Source: Petrimonas sp. IBARAKI (GTDB lineage Bacteria > Bacteroidota > Bacteroidia > Bacteroidales > Dysgonomonadaceae). Taken from it: a stretch of DNA of 64,000 bases. The translations under genes and the position numbers were made by a program. Under the pieces are notes generated by a model. The model did no database searches and was not told where the DNA came from. It saw only the letters and a list, made by a program, of their open reading frames with translations. The first letter of the stretch is position 1. Each line of letters starts with the position of its first letter. Shown in pieces: positions 15,845 to 22,966 of the stretch. The DNA lies in contig AP018040.2 of NCBI GenBank assembly GCA_002356435.2, forward strand, positions 2,232,001 to 2,296,000. The letters run 5' to 3'.

Positions 15845-16835
15845 TTAGTTTTGTCTTATTTTTTCAATTGATGCAGTTTCACTATTAAAAGCATAAAATG
15901 TATCATTCTCTATGCAAAAAGTCGAATATATATTTCCAGGTAAGTGATAAATTGTATTTAGCTCAAAATTTGGGCGTAATTTAATTCGTAGTATAGTGTT
16001 CGCCAGAAACTTATCTCCTTGAGTGGAAATAAGAAGATATAATTCACCATTGTCTATATAGGATTCCCTTACAAAAGCTGTATAAGAATTAGGACTATCA
16101 GGCTTTGAATTAATGAATTCTATATTTTTCTGAATTATCGGAATAAAAGAGTAATTAAATGATTCAAGTTTTTCCTTGTTAATAAGGTCATACTTCTCTA
16201 TTATTGGTTGATTATCAGATACGGCATAGAAATATTCATGATCTTTTAATAAGTCCCTTTTATTTTTTATAATATTTTGGAGAGAATGATTAAAATCAAA
16301 TGATTCTCCAAATGAACTTATGTCTTTTTTATTTGTGAGATTTAAAAGTGAAATACTGGTTTTTAAATCCCTATTATATGAACCCATATACAGAAAATTA
16401 TTATGGGTAAATATTCTCTGTTCAGAGAATACCTTCCGTATTAAAGCTATAGATATAGTTATTGTCGGCTAAAAAACATTTTATGGATTTGCTACCTATA
16501 TCCATGATATACACACTGTCATTAACAAGAAAAAAATTTCGTGGTTCCGTTAAATCGTGTGGTCCTATTCCCCATTCACCAATTCTTGTATTTATACTAA
16601 AATCTGTGTTTAGCTTTATTAGTTGACGGCTTGTTCTTTCCAAGAAATAAATATGATTTTCTGTAATTTGCATTTTTATTGCGTCTGACATGAAAATTGA
16701 ATCCGGAAGAACATCCATACTGCTTTCCAAAACGCAGGAAATAATTTTAAAATCAGCATTGTATTTTTTACAAGAACAAATGAAAATGATAAATAATATA
16801 AAGAATACCGGTTTTTTAGATAAATAGTTGATCAT
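15845..16835 (-). pseudogene. Frameshifted 6-bladed beta-propeller lipoprotein
   Basis: The first frame (16422-16835) gives a lipoprotein signal ending 'IFICSC' and blades such as 'NHIYFLERTSRQLIKLNTDF' and 'EWGIGPHDLTEPRNFF', then stops after 'SFNTEGIL'. A one-base shift near 16430 continues without a stop as 'KVFSEQRIFTHNNFLYMGSYNRD' into the second frame (15845-16387). The joined product (~330 aa) would be a nearly normal propeller, so a single lesion (or a sequencing error) separates it from function. It follows NVEALA gene 3 and a hairpin. Confidence 0.8.
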
Positions 16836-16854
16836 TGGAATTGAATTTTGAAGA

Positions 16855-16903
16855 AGTGTCCAAATGTATTATTATAAGTCTATATTAATGCATGTTGGAC
16901 ACT
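16855..16903 (-). terminator. Hairpin after NVEALA gene 3
   Basis: AGTGTCCAA (16855-16863) pairs with TTGGACACT (16895-16903) around a 31-nt AT-rich loop, 13 nt past the NVEALA-3 stop and before the propeller. On the minus strand it is followed by CTTCAAAATTC, a poor T tract, so partial termination or 3' end protection is more likely than full termination. Confidence 0.5.
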
Positions 16904-16915
16904 CTTTTGTTAAAC

Positions 16916-17200
16916 TTAGCCTTGGCAATATGTATAATTATCGTCACAACATACATAACCAATTGTATGGCTCTCATCTCTTGTATACCGACAAGAGCTT
17001 CCCGAACAAGAAATTTCAGCACCATCTAAACAAGTGATCTTTACAGAACACGTTGATCCTCCACCACTTTCATCTTGCGCCAAAGCTTCCACATTTGCCA
17101 ACGCCAAATCACTCAGATTGGCATTACTTTTCAAACTTTTGTGCACTCCAAAACCTGCGGTTGCTAGGAGTGCGAGAGTAAAAATTAGATAGATTGTCAT
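16916..17200 (-). CDS. NVEALA family secreted peptide 3 (7 cysteines)
   Basis: 94 residues: a short start 'MTIYLIFT' followed by the family membrane segment 'LALLATAGFG', the motif 'LALANVEALAQDE' (36-41), and a tail with seven cysteines ('STCSVKITC', 'SCSGSSC', 'YVCCDD', 'YCQG'). DNA from 17071 to 17178 is about 85% identical by eye to 18721-18828 of NVEALA gene 4, while the tails are unrelated. The usual lysine-rich start is missing because the ATG now lies inside the end of the upstream propeller (ATGA overlap), as if the gene had been fused to that position. Confidence 0.85.
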   Translation of the reverse strand: MTIYLIFTLALLATAGFGVHKSLKSNANLSDLALANVEALAQDESGGGSTCSVKITCLDGAEISCSGSSCRYTRDESHTIGYVCCDDNYTYCQG

Positions 17201-18318
17201 TCGAACGTACTATCAATTACTTTTTCAAGATTTATATAGAACACTTCATCCGTATCCATATTTGTTGTATATAATCTATTTCGAACATTATCCAGCCATA
17301 TTTCATGAATCGGGTGATCCGATATAAGTTCATAGAGTAAACATCCATTCCAATCAAATACGTGAATGGTGTTGATGAAGGGCAACTCATTACTCCATGG
17401 ATCTTTACCCCAATATGTCGCATAAATATATTGATCATCTGCTTGTATACGCACATAGTTAGTATTGATAACTTTCTTTTTTTTCTGAAAAATGGAAAAA
17501 TCGGGACTGCCATGCATTCGAAACCCGTTAATTTCTCCCGTTTTGGTATCAATAATATTAAGTTGATATAGATGTGTCATGGCTTGTACAATTTTAGTGC
17601 CATCGGGTTTGAAAGTATCGTTGGAATTGAAGAAAGCTTCAGGAATAATATATGCCAGACCATTTTTAATTGAATTTCTGTAAATAGGATAATCTTTTAA
17701 TGTTTTGTCGGTGTAAAGTGTTCGCTTTTGGTAAAAAGGTAAAGATGCCTCTTCGTCATTTATTGGTAAAGATTGTATATAGGTAAATAATGTGTCTATA
17801 TCTTGATAAAATATATAATTGTAACGTGCTCCCATAACCCCTCTATTGTTGGAATATGGAATGATGGAGTCTATTACAGTTGTTTTCTGCTTGATTGATT
17901 GACTAATATTCCATTTTATTATTACATTTTCATTTGCTGCAAATAATAAAGTTTTTAATTCATTTTTCTCTTCGAAAAATTGATAAATATAACTAACAGC
18001 AGCTACCTCATTCGGCCCTTGTCCCTTGTTGCAAAATAGACCAATTTCCTTTCCTGTATCAAGGTTAAATACATTAAAGAAATGATTCGGTAATTTTGGA
18101 TTCATGAAAAACATCAATGAATCGTGTACTGCAATCCGTCCATAATTAGGACCCTCTAACGGTACAGGATTCAATGAAACCGATTTCACTTTTTTAATCT
18201 TGCTGTTAATATCGTGAATATTTCCATTGAAATAAATGTCATCATTATATTCTATGCAACCAATAATAAAAATTAATATTGATATAATCCAGAGTATTCT
18301 ATATATTTCTTTCATCAA
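17197..18318 (-). CDS. TolB-like 6-bladed beta-propeller lipoprotein
   Basis: 373 residues with lipoprotein signal ending 'FIIGC'. Motifs 'VPLEGPNYGRIAVHDSLMFFMNPKL', 'NKGQGPNEVAAVSY', 'YIYATYWGKDPW', 'INTIHVFDWNGCLLYEL' and the end 'DEVFYINL' place it with the second propeller type here (TolB_like, also at 19801), which lacks the 'ENPVIxxYK' tail. Predicted envelope binding protein. It ends in the start of NVEALA gene 3. A long inverted repeat lies just upstream, after the terminator of NVEALA gene 4. Confidence 0.85.
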   Translation of the reverse strand: MMKEIYRILWIISILIFIIGCIEYNDDIYFNGNIHDINSKIKKVKSVSLNPVPLEGPNYGRIAVHDSLMFFMNPKLPNHFFNVFNLDTGKEIGLFCNKGQGPNEVAAVSYIYQFFEEKNELKTLLFAANENVIIKWNISQSIKQKTTVIDSIIPYSNNRGVMGARYNYIFYQDIDTLFTYIQSLPINDEEASLPFYQKRTLYTDKTLKDYPIYRNSIKNGLAYIIPEAFFNSNDTFKPDGTKIVQAMTHLYQLNIIDTKTGEINGFRMHGSPDFSIFQKKKKVINTNYVRIQADDQYIYATYWGKDPWSNELPFINTIHVFDWNGCLLYELISDHPIHEIWLDNVRNRLYTTNMDTDEVFYINLEKVIDSTFE

Positions 18319-18362
18319 ATTAGTTGTTATTTATGATTATTAATAAAATACCATATTCAATG

Positions 18363-18419
18363 GTTCGATAAGTTTTTAAGCTATCGCTGTAGCAAGACTG
18401 ATCACCAACTTATCCGAAC
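18363..18419 (-). other. Inverted repeat ahead of the TolB-like propeller
   Basis: GTTCGATAAGTT (18363-18374) and AACTTATCCGAAC (18407-18419) pair over 12 bp with one bulged base. It lies 45 nt before the propeller start. Related to the CGATAAGT element at 10326-10420. Possible RNA structure in the leader, or an operator. Confidence 0.4.
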
Positions 18420-18489
18420 AATTTAAATCTGCACTCAATTCAATGATTATGAGTATTATATACAAATGTTTAAGCACCTATTGATATTG

Positions 18490-18538
18490 TAAAATATAAA
18501 AAATATGATGAGGTCATTTAGTCAATCAACCTCATCAT
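18490..18538 (-). terminator. Rho-independent terminator after NVEALA gene 4
   Basis: ATGATGAGG (18505-18513) pairs exactly with CCTCATCAT (18530-18538); on the minus strand the stem is followed by ATTTTTTATATTTT. It lies 13 nt past the NVEALA-4 stop and closes the four-gene unit that begins at 21077. Confidence 0.75.
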
Positions 18539-18550
18539 TTTACAACTAAA

Positions 18551-18859
18551 TTATTTTGTACATCGATCTTTATACGATTCTGAATATCCACTTAACTTAT
18601 CATTGGAGGGACAGGGATAAATCGTATTATCATTTGTTCTACTATCACAAAACTTTTTCCACCCATTATTACTTGAAAATGATTGTTCCATATAACAATA
18701 ACCAACATTTGTTCCATCTTCACCTTGTGCCAATGCCTCCACATTTGCCAACGCCAAATCATTCAAATTGGCATTACCGTTCATACTTTTGTACATTCCG
18801 AAACCTGCGGTTGCAAGGAGTACGAGGGCGAACAGGCCCGAAAGAATTTTCTTCTTCAT
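18551..18859 (-). CDS. NVEALA family secreted peptide 4 (4 cysteines)
   Basis: 102 residues: Lys-rich start, membrane segment 'FALVLLATAGFG', motif 'LALANVEALAQGED' (39-44), then a tail with four cysteines ('VGYCYMEQ', 'KKFCDS', 'YPCPS', 'DRCTK'). This is the clearest family member. Last gene of the unit peptide 5, propeller, DUF1573 lipoprotein, peptide 4, and followed by a strong terminator. Its leader DNA is a recent duplicate of that of peptide 3. Confidence 0.88.
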   Translation of the reverse strand: MKKKILSGLFALVLLATAGFGMYKSMNGNANLNDLALANVEALAQGEDGTNVGYCYMEQSFSSNNGWKKFCDSRTNDNTIYPCPSNDKLSGYSESYKDRCTK

Positions 18860-18917
18860 TCCTTTAAAAATTTAATTGTTTAAAACTATTGATTTCTGCC
18901 TCTTTTGCAGAGGATTT

Positions 18918-19799
18918 TTATTCCGTATTTCCTTTTAGCCGTATAATCAACGGCGAGTTGTCCATATTGCCGTACACCGAAACGGTTTTATTGAAATACC
19001 CCCGGTCGTCGGCATTGTAGGTGATGCTTATCCGGGTTGTGCTGTCCGGCAGTATCGGTCTCTTTTCGTATTCAATATGCGTGCATCCGCACGAGGCGCG
19101 GGTATCGAATATCATCAAAGGCGATCCGCCCACATTCTTTATTGAAATGCTAACCGTTTTAGCCTCTCCTTTGGGGATAGTTCCCAGATCAAACTCCGTG
19201 TTACCTACTTCAATTTGTGTGTTGCGAGATGATGGTGTTCCTCTGCTTTGATATGCATTCTGTGATATTTCGGATAAATACATCTCCTTAACCCGCAAAT
19301 TATGAACGGGATTTCCGATAAACACGACTTTATTCTCATCGTCGAGCAAAAAAGTCTGAAATTGCTGATGTGTCGGAAAACGATTCACCGCATTCAGTTT
19401 ATCTTCCATATCAATACAAACCGGGATGTCAAGACTGTCTCTTTTTAAGAGATACGATATTTCTCGCAAATCTTTAGGATGGAATACGAAGATAACGGGA
19501 ACGGTACCGTGAGTCATGGAATCTGCCTCTTTTATAAACTCTTTCCACTTATGCAGTTGCAGTTTGCAACTGGTGCAACCGATGGAATCCACATACACCA
19601 ATATTTTGTGAGATGCCGGAGGAATGGTGTAATCTGTGGTGTCTCTGCCGTGCAGCGTAAAAACAAGACCTTTCGGGAAAATTATTTCCCTGTTCTGCCA
19701 TTCGGTAACGACTTTGGCAATTTCTTTTTGCGGATTATTTTTACAAGAAAGCATCAATCCGCATACACCCGTCAACAAAACAAAATAAGATAATCTCAT
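18918..19799 (-). CDS. Thioredoxin-fold plus DUF1573 lipoprotein (CTSC)
   Basis: 293 residues with lipoprotein signal ending 'LMLSC' (Cys19). An N-terminal thioredoxin-like domain has 'KILVYVDSIGCTSCKLQLHKW' (Cys75, Cys78), later 'FLLDDENKVVFIGNP'. The C-terminal ~95 residues are DUF1573: 'TEFDLGTIPKGEAKTVSISIKNVG', 'DTRASCGCTHIEYEKRPI', 'YNADDRGYFNKTVSVYGNM'. The only intact one of three CxxC lipoproteins in the locus. Placed between a propeller and an NVEALA peptide; a redox role toward cysteine-rich peptides is plausible but inferred. One base separates it from the upstream stop. Confidence 0.87.
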   Translation of the reverse strand: MRLSYFVLLTGVCGLMLSCKNNPQKEIAKVVTEWQNREIIFPKGLVFTLHGRDTTDYTIPPASHKILVYVDSIGCTSCKLQLHKWKEFIKEADSMTHGTVPVIFVFHPKDLREISYLLKRDSLDIPVCIDMEDKLNAVNRFPTHQQFQTFLLDDENKVVFIGNPVHNLRVKEMYLSEISQNAYQSRGTPSSRNTQIEVGNTEFDLGTIPKGEAKTVSISIKNVGGSPLMIFDTRASCGCTHIEYEKRPILPDSTTRISITYNADDRGYFNKTVSVYGNMDNSPLIIRLKGNTE

Positions 19800-19800
19800 G

Positions 19801-20850
19801 TTACAAATGCTCTAATTTAAATTTTACCACGGGTAGATTGGAGTTTACATCAACGGCATACATCTCTTTTGTCTCTTCATTTACATCAATACCGTAAATA
19901 AACCGATCCAATGTATATTTGACGAGCGGTTCTCCTTTTACCGAAAAAACGTAGATATATTGACCGCCGTCTGTCGCGGGTTGCCGCTGTTGTGCAATCT
20001 CTTTAAAGCTTCTGCCGTGAAAAACGGCATAAATATATTTATCCGTTACCTGAATGTCGCTGAATCCCATAATTCCCGAAGGGATTGCCATTCCTTTCGC
20101 CTCATTATATTCCGGCTCTCCGTGAGGGCCAAACTTCACGATATGCGTACCGTCTTTTAAGTTAAAAATTTCCAGCACTTCTCCCAACTGGGTTACCATA
20201 GCCAGAATTCCGTTATCTGGGTTATAGTCTATGAAGGAACGCCATGCCTGGGCTAAAGCTATGTCTTTGTTTTTATGTTCTACGCTTGGTATTTCACCAC
20301 GGCTGGATTTTATATCCCCATTCATATCAATAATATGAAAACGGTGTTTGCCAGAATAGTCGGGAATGATAAAGCAGGAATCATCATACAAGGCAAAATC
20401 CAATGCGCGAATAATCTCTTTGTCTAAAGATATTTCCTTTGTACTCGTCTTTTCATGAACACGTTGCAATGACAAATTCGTAATCAAGTGCTTGTTCGCA
20501 TCCAATCCCCACATCTTTCCCCCGGCTAATCTGAAATTTTCAACTGACAGATTCTCTTCGGGTGCTTGACCACGCTTTCTGAAAGAAGATATATACCGGA
20601 ATTGTGGATAGGTAAAAGAATGATAGAAATAGTCGGGATGATGCAAATCCATTACAATGGCCAAACTGTCTTGATGCTTAATCCTGAACGGATAGCGCAA
20701 CATGACAGAATCCGTTTCAATACTCTTTCCTGTAAGTGAGATGTTGACGGGAAACGAGTCATAAGAGAGGTTGTTGTTGGTGTTCTTACACCCTATGGCA
20801 ACCGTAAGTAAACAGCAGATAAGAAGATTGTAGCTTAGGTACTTCCTCAT
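19801..20850 (-). CDS. TolB-like 6-bladed beta-propeller lipoprotein
   Basis: 349 residues; lipoprotein signal ending 'LTVAIGC'. Typical strands: 'SFRKRGQAPEENLSVENF', 'KHRFHIIDMNGDI', 'EVLEIFNLKDGTHIVKFGPHGEPEYNEA', 'QVTDKYIYAVFHGRSF', 'YIYVFSVKGEPLVKYTLD', 'EMYAVDVNSNLPVVKF'. The GQAP-E element replaces the GQGP-E of its relatives. It follows NVEALA gene 5 by five bases, without the hairpin seen in other units, so peptide and propeller are likely co-translated. Confidence 0.87.
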   Translation of the reverse strand: MRKYLSYNLLICCLLTVAIGCKNTNNNLSYDSFPVNISLTGKSIETDSVMLRYPFRIKHQDSLAIVMDLHHPDYFYHSFTYPQFRYISSFRKRGQAPEENLSVENFRLAGGKMWGLDANKHLITNLSLQRVHEKTSTKEISLDKEIIRALDFALYDDSCFIIPDYSGKHRFHIIDMNGDIKSSRGEIPSVEHKNKDIALAQAWRSFIDYNPDNGILAMVTQLGEVLEIFNLKDGTHIVKFGPHGEPEYNEAKGMAIPSGIMGFSDIQVTDKYIYAVFHGRSFKEIAQQRQPATDGGQYIYVFSVKGEPLVKYTLDRFIYGIDVNEETKEMYAVDVNSNLPVVKFKLEHL

Positions 20851-20855
20851 TCCGA

Positions 20856-21077
20856 TTAAAGTATTCTAATATAAGCAACTTTGGTGGAAATCTGCGGACA
20901 GTCTAAGCTGCCAAGCCCCAAACACCGATAATTTTCTCCATCTTCTCCTGATGCCAGCGCTTCAATATTTGAAAGCACCAATTCGGATTTTATGCCGTTT
21001 CGTTGGCTTTTTAAATACACAAGAGACAATACTGATACTGCCATAAATAGTGACAAAATTACTTTTTTCTTTTTCAT
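20856..21077 (-). CDS. NVEALA family secreted peptide 5 (short)
   Basis: 73 residues: Lys-rich start, hydrophobic ~7-22, motif 'LSNIEALASGEDGE' (37-42), then only ~30 residues with two cysteines ('YRCLGLGSLDCPQ'). It is the shortest member and its end 'KVAYIRIL' does not resemble the others, so it may be truncated. Operator copy 3 lies 79 nt upstream, shared with the divergent regulator gene. Confidence 0.8.
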   Translation of the reverse strand: MKKKKVILSLFMAVSVLSLVYLKSQRNGIKSELVLSNIEALASGEDGENYRCLGLGSLDCPQISTKVAYIRIL

Positions 21078-21155
21078 GATCTTGAGAAATTAATCTTAAC
21101 CGGACGAAGATAGAATTTAATAATCAATTAATAAAAAATGCTGGCTCATTTATAA

Positions 21156-21185
21156 CTCATTTCGTGTAATTGTGTAAAAATGAGC
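21156..21185. promoter_or_regulatory. Operator-like inverted repeat, copy 3, between NVEALA-5 and the regulator
   Basis: Minus strand: GCTCATT, 16 nt with CAATT, AAATGAG, then TTATAAATGAG. Same geometry as copies 1 and 2. Because it lies in the divergent gap between NVEALA gene 5 and the winged-helix regulator, it could serve both directions and allow autoregulation. Confidence 0.65.
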
Positions 21186-21274
21186 GGCATAGATTGTTTG
21201 CTCATGTCCGATTTTGTCGTGAATTTTGTGTCTTTCAAGATTATTTCTACCTTTACGGTTCAAAACCAAGAGCG

Positions 21275-22315
21275 ATGTTTTTCACCGATTCAACATATAG
21301 AAAGATAATTTTGTATCTTATTATTGCAGCTTCTTCCATCTTTACGTTATTGGCGGTTTTGGGAACTGCTGAGTATAAAGAATCCGAGCACAAATTACAA
21401 CAAGAATTATCATCCATATTTAACCAATCCATACAAAAGCAGGTTAGACTAAATATGGAAGGAGAATTTGTAGTAATGCATAGTCCAATGAATTCATCAA
21501 TAAAAAAAGGAACATTTCGAACCCAAAGAGTTATTACAGAAGATACAATTATTACAAAAGAAGTTGAAGTGAGTGGAGATATGGGATTGGATCTATTTAG
21601 AGATTCGCAAACCTATCTGTTCCTTCGGAAACGTATTCAACCGCAAGAATTGCAGCAAATTTTCGACTCCGAACTGGAGGAAAACAAACTTATGTGTTCT
21701 TCTGTCGTTCTAATACGCCACAATCAACGGACACAAACAAGCGGTGACACTACCAAACTTAGTTCTTATTACCGGATGCCAATTGTAAAAGGTGGAGTTT
21801 TTGATGAAATTGACTATGAGGGATTTGTTTACTATTCACCTTTTGTCGTCTTTAAGTTGATGTCTAAGAGATTATTGATCATATTACTATTTATTGAAAT
21901 TTTAATGTTGGGTGTAACCGCATATTTATTTATAGAGAAAAGAAAAATAAAACCCGATAAAATTGTGAAACGAGGAAAATATTATTATCTTGGTAAAACT
22001 ATTTTCGATACGCGTAAATGTGAATTAATTGGACAAAAGGGAGAAATCGTCGCTGTTACCAAGCAACCATCTGAAATGCTTTTGATGTTTCTCCAGAGTG
22101 ATGAACACGTAGTCAGAAAAAACGCACTAAAAAAAATACTGTGGCCTGATAATCAATATACTGCTGATCAAAATCTGATGAGTGCAATTAACAAATTAAG
22201 AAATTATCTTAAAGAGATGGATTGCACATTTAATCTAGTCACAAAAAAAGGAGATGAATATTATGAATTGAAGCATATGCAAGATGATATAGATGAAAAG
22301 GTGGTAAAAAATTAG
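21275..22315 (+). CDS. Membrane-anchored winged-helix transcription regulator
   Basis: 346 residues from ATG 21275 (an earlier ATG at 21170 would overlap the operator and add 35 unlikely residues). Order: transmembrane helix ~9-28, a ~160-residue periplasmic domain, second helix 'LLIILLFIEILMLGVTAYLF', then a cytoplasmic OmpR/PhoB-type winged helix ('YYYLGKTIFDTRKCELIG', 'TKQPSEMLLMFLQ', 'RKNALKKILWPDNQYTADQNLMSAINKLRNYL'). The DNA-binding end is C-terminal, the reverse of ToxR/CadC. No phosphoacceptor domain. Divergent from the NVEALA locus with an operator copy between; the likely regulator of it, sensing something in the periplasm. Confidence 0.85.
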   Translation: MFFTDSTYRKIILYLIIAASSIFTLLAVLGTAEYKESEHKLQQELSSIFNQSIQKQVRLNMEGEFVVMHSPMNSSIKKGTFRTQRVITEDTIITKEVEVSGDMGLDLFRDSQTYLFLRKRIQPQELQQIFDSELEENKLMCSSVVLIRHNQRTQTSGDTTKLSSYYRMPIVKGGVFDEIDYEGFVYYSPFVVFKLMSKRLLIILLFIEILMLGVTAYLFIEKRKIKPDKIVKRGKYYYLGKTIFDTRKCELIGQKGEIVAVTKQPSEMLLMFLQSDEHVVRKNALKKILWPDNQYTADQNLMSAINKLRNYLKEMDCTFNLVTKKGDEYYELKHMQDDIDEKVVKN

Positions 22316-22356
22316 ACTTACGGAAATAAAAATAAACAAAAAGGCACAAGTTAAAA

Positions 22357-22509
22357 ATGTGTATCGTTCTTTTCTTAAAAGCCGAATTGGAAGATGTAGT
22401 GGATGCATTGGCTTTAGCCATCATCAACTTATTCAAACATGACATTGGTACATTTGACTACGACTTGGATACCAATATTACCGCGGAGTTATGGAAAAGT
22501 TTAAACTAG
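22357..22509 (+). CDS. Small hypothetical ORF (50 aa)
   Basis: An open frame starting 'MCIVLFLKAELEDVVDALALAI' and ending 'DTNITAELWKSLN'. The amphipathic, well-formed composition suggests real coding or a fragment of a larger gene, but I do not recognise it. A second frame (22491-22727) overlaps its end and looks less convincing. Both may be decay products at the island border. Confidence 0.3.
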   Translation: MCIVLFLKAELEDVVDALALAIINLFKHDIGTFDYDLDTNITAELWKSLN

Positions 22510-22719
22510 CTACTTCTGATGTTAAGTTGTCTCTTCCCTTCAGCGCAACTTTTTTTCCTATGAAGATAAGAAAGCAGATGAAAAACGATAATAGAAAATA
22601 CAATGATTCACTGTTACCGGTTGAAACTATGATTAACGATTTGAATGCACCATACTATATCTCTTACAAAATTAAAAGTGAAGTAAAGAAATGTGCAAAA
22701 AAATATTTTCAATTTTATT

Positions 22720-22752
22720 TTTGGTAAATATTAAAATAAATTCATACCTTTG
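22720..22752 (+). promoter_or_regulatory. Promoter of the rpsP leader/ncRNA
   Basis: TTTG (22720-22723), 21 nt, TACCTTTG (22745-22752): a full match to the Bacteroidota -33/-7 pattern. The start of transcription would be near 22758, some 210 nt ahead of rpsP. Confidence 0.75.
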
Positions 22753-22757
22753 CAGTC

Positions 22758-22927
22758 GCAAAATGAAATAAGGTGAAATTTGCAGAAAATCAGCAATCGC
22801 CTATTCAGTGGAGTAATCTTATTTTTGATTTGTAAATTATTGATTGCCAGAGCAATCCAAGATAAAAACAAATCCCGGGCGGATCACGAATACTGAACTC
22901 CTGCACAAAAAAACAGGAGTTTTATTT
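22758..22927 (+). ncRNA. Candidate structured RNA (6S-like or rpsP attenuator leader)
   Basis: Between the promoter and rpsP lies ~170 nt with no open frame. It can fold a nested stem (GATTTGT ... GATTGC-caga-GCAATC ... ACAAATC, about 22829-22874) and ends in AACTCCTG (22896-22903) pairing with CAGGAGTT (22914-22921) followed by TTATTTC, a terminator. Promoter, stem with internal loops, and terminator are the layout of a small RNA; Bacteroidales 6S-like RNAs look like this. Alternatively it attenuates rpsP, 45 nt downstream. Sequence alone cannot decide. Confidence 0.45.
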
Positions 22928-22966
22928 CATACATACAAAATTTCTAACATTCACAAAAACTACTAA

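Noticed and set aside
22491-22727. 78-residue frame 'MEKFKLATSDVKL...'
   Set aside because: Overlaps the small frame at 22357-22509 and the rpsP promoter; low-complexity Lys/Asn-rich and no recognisable family.
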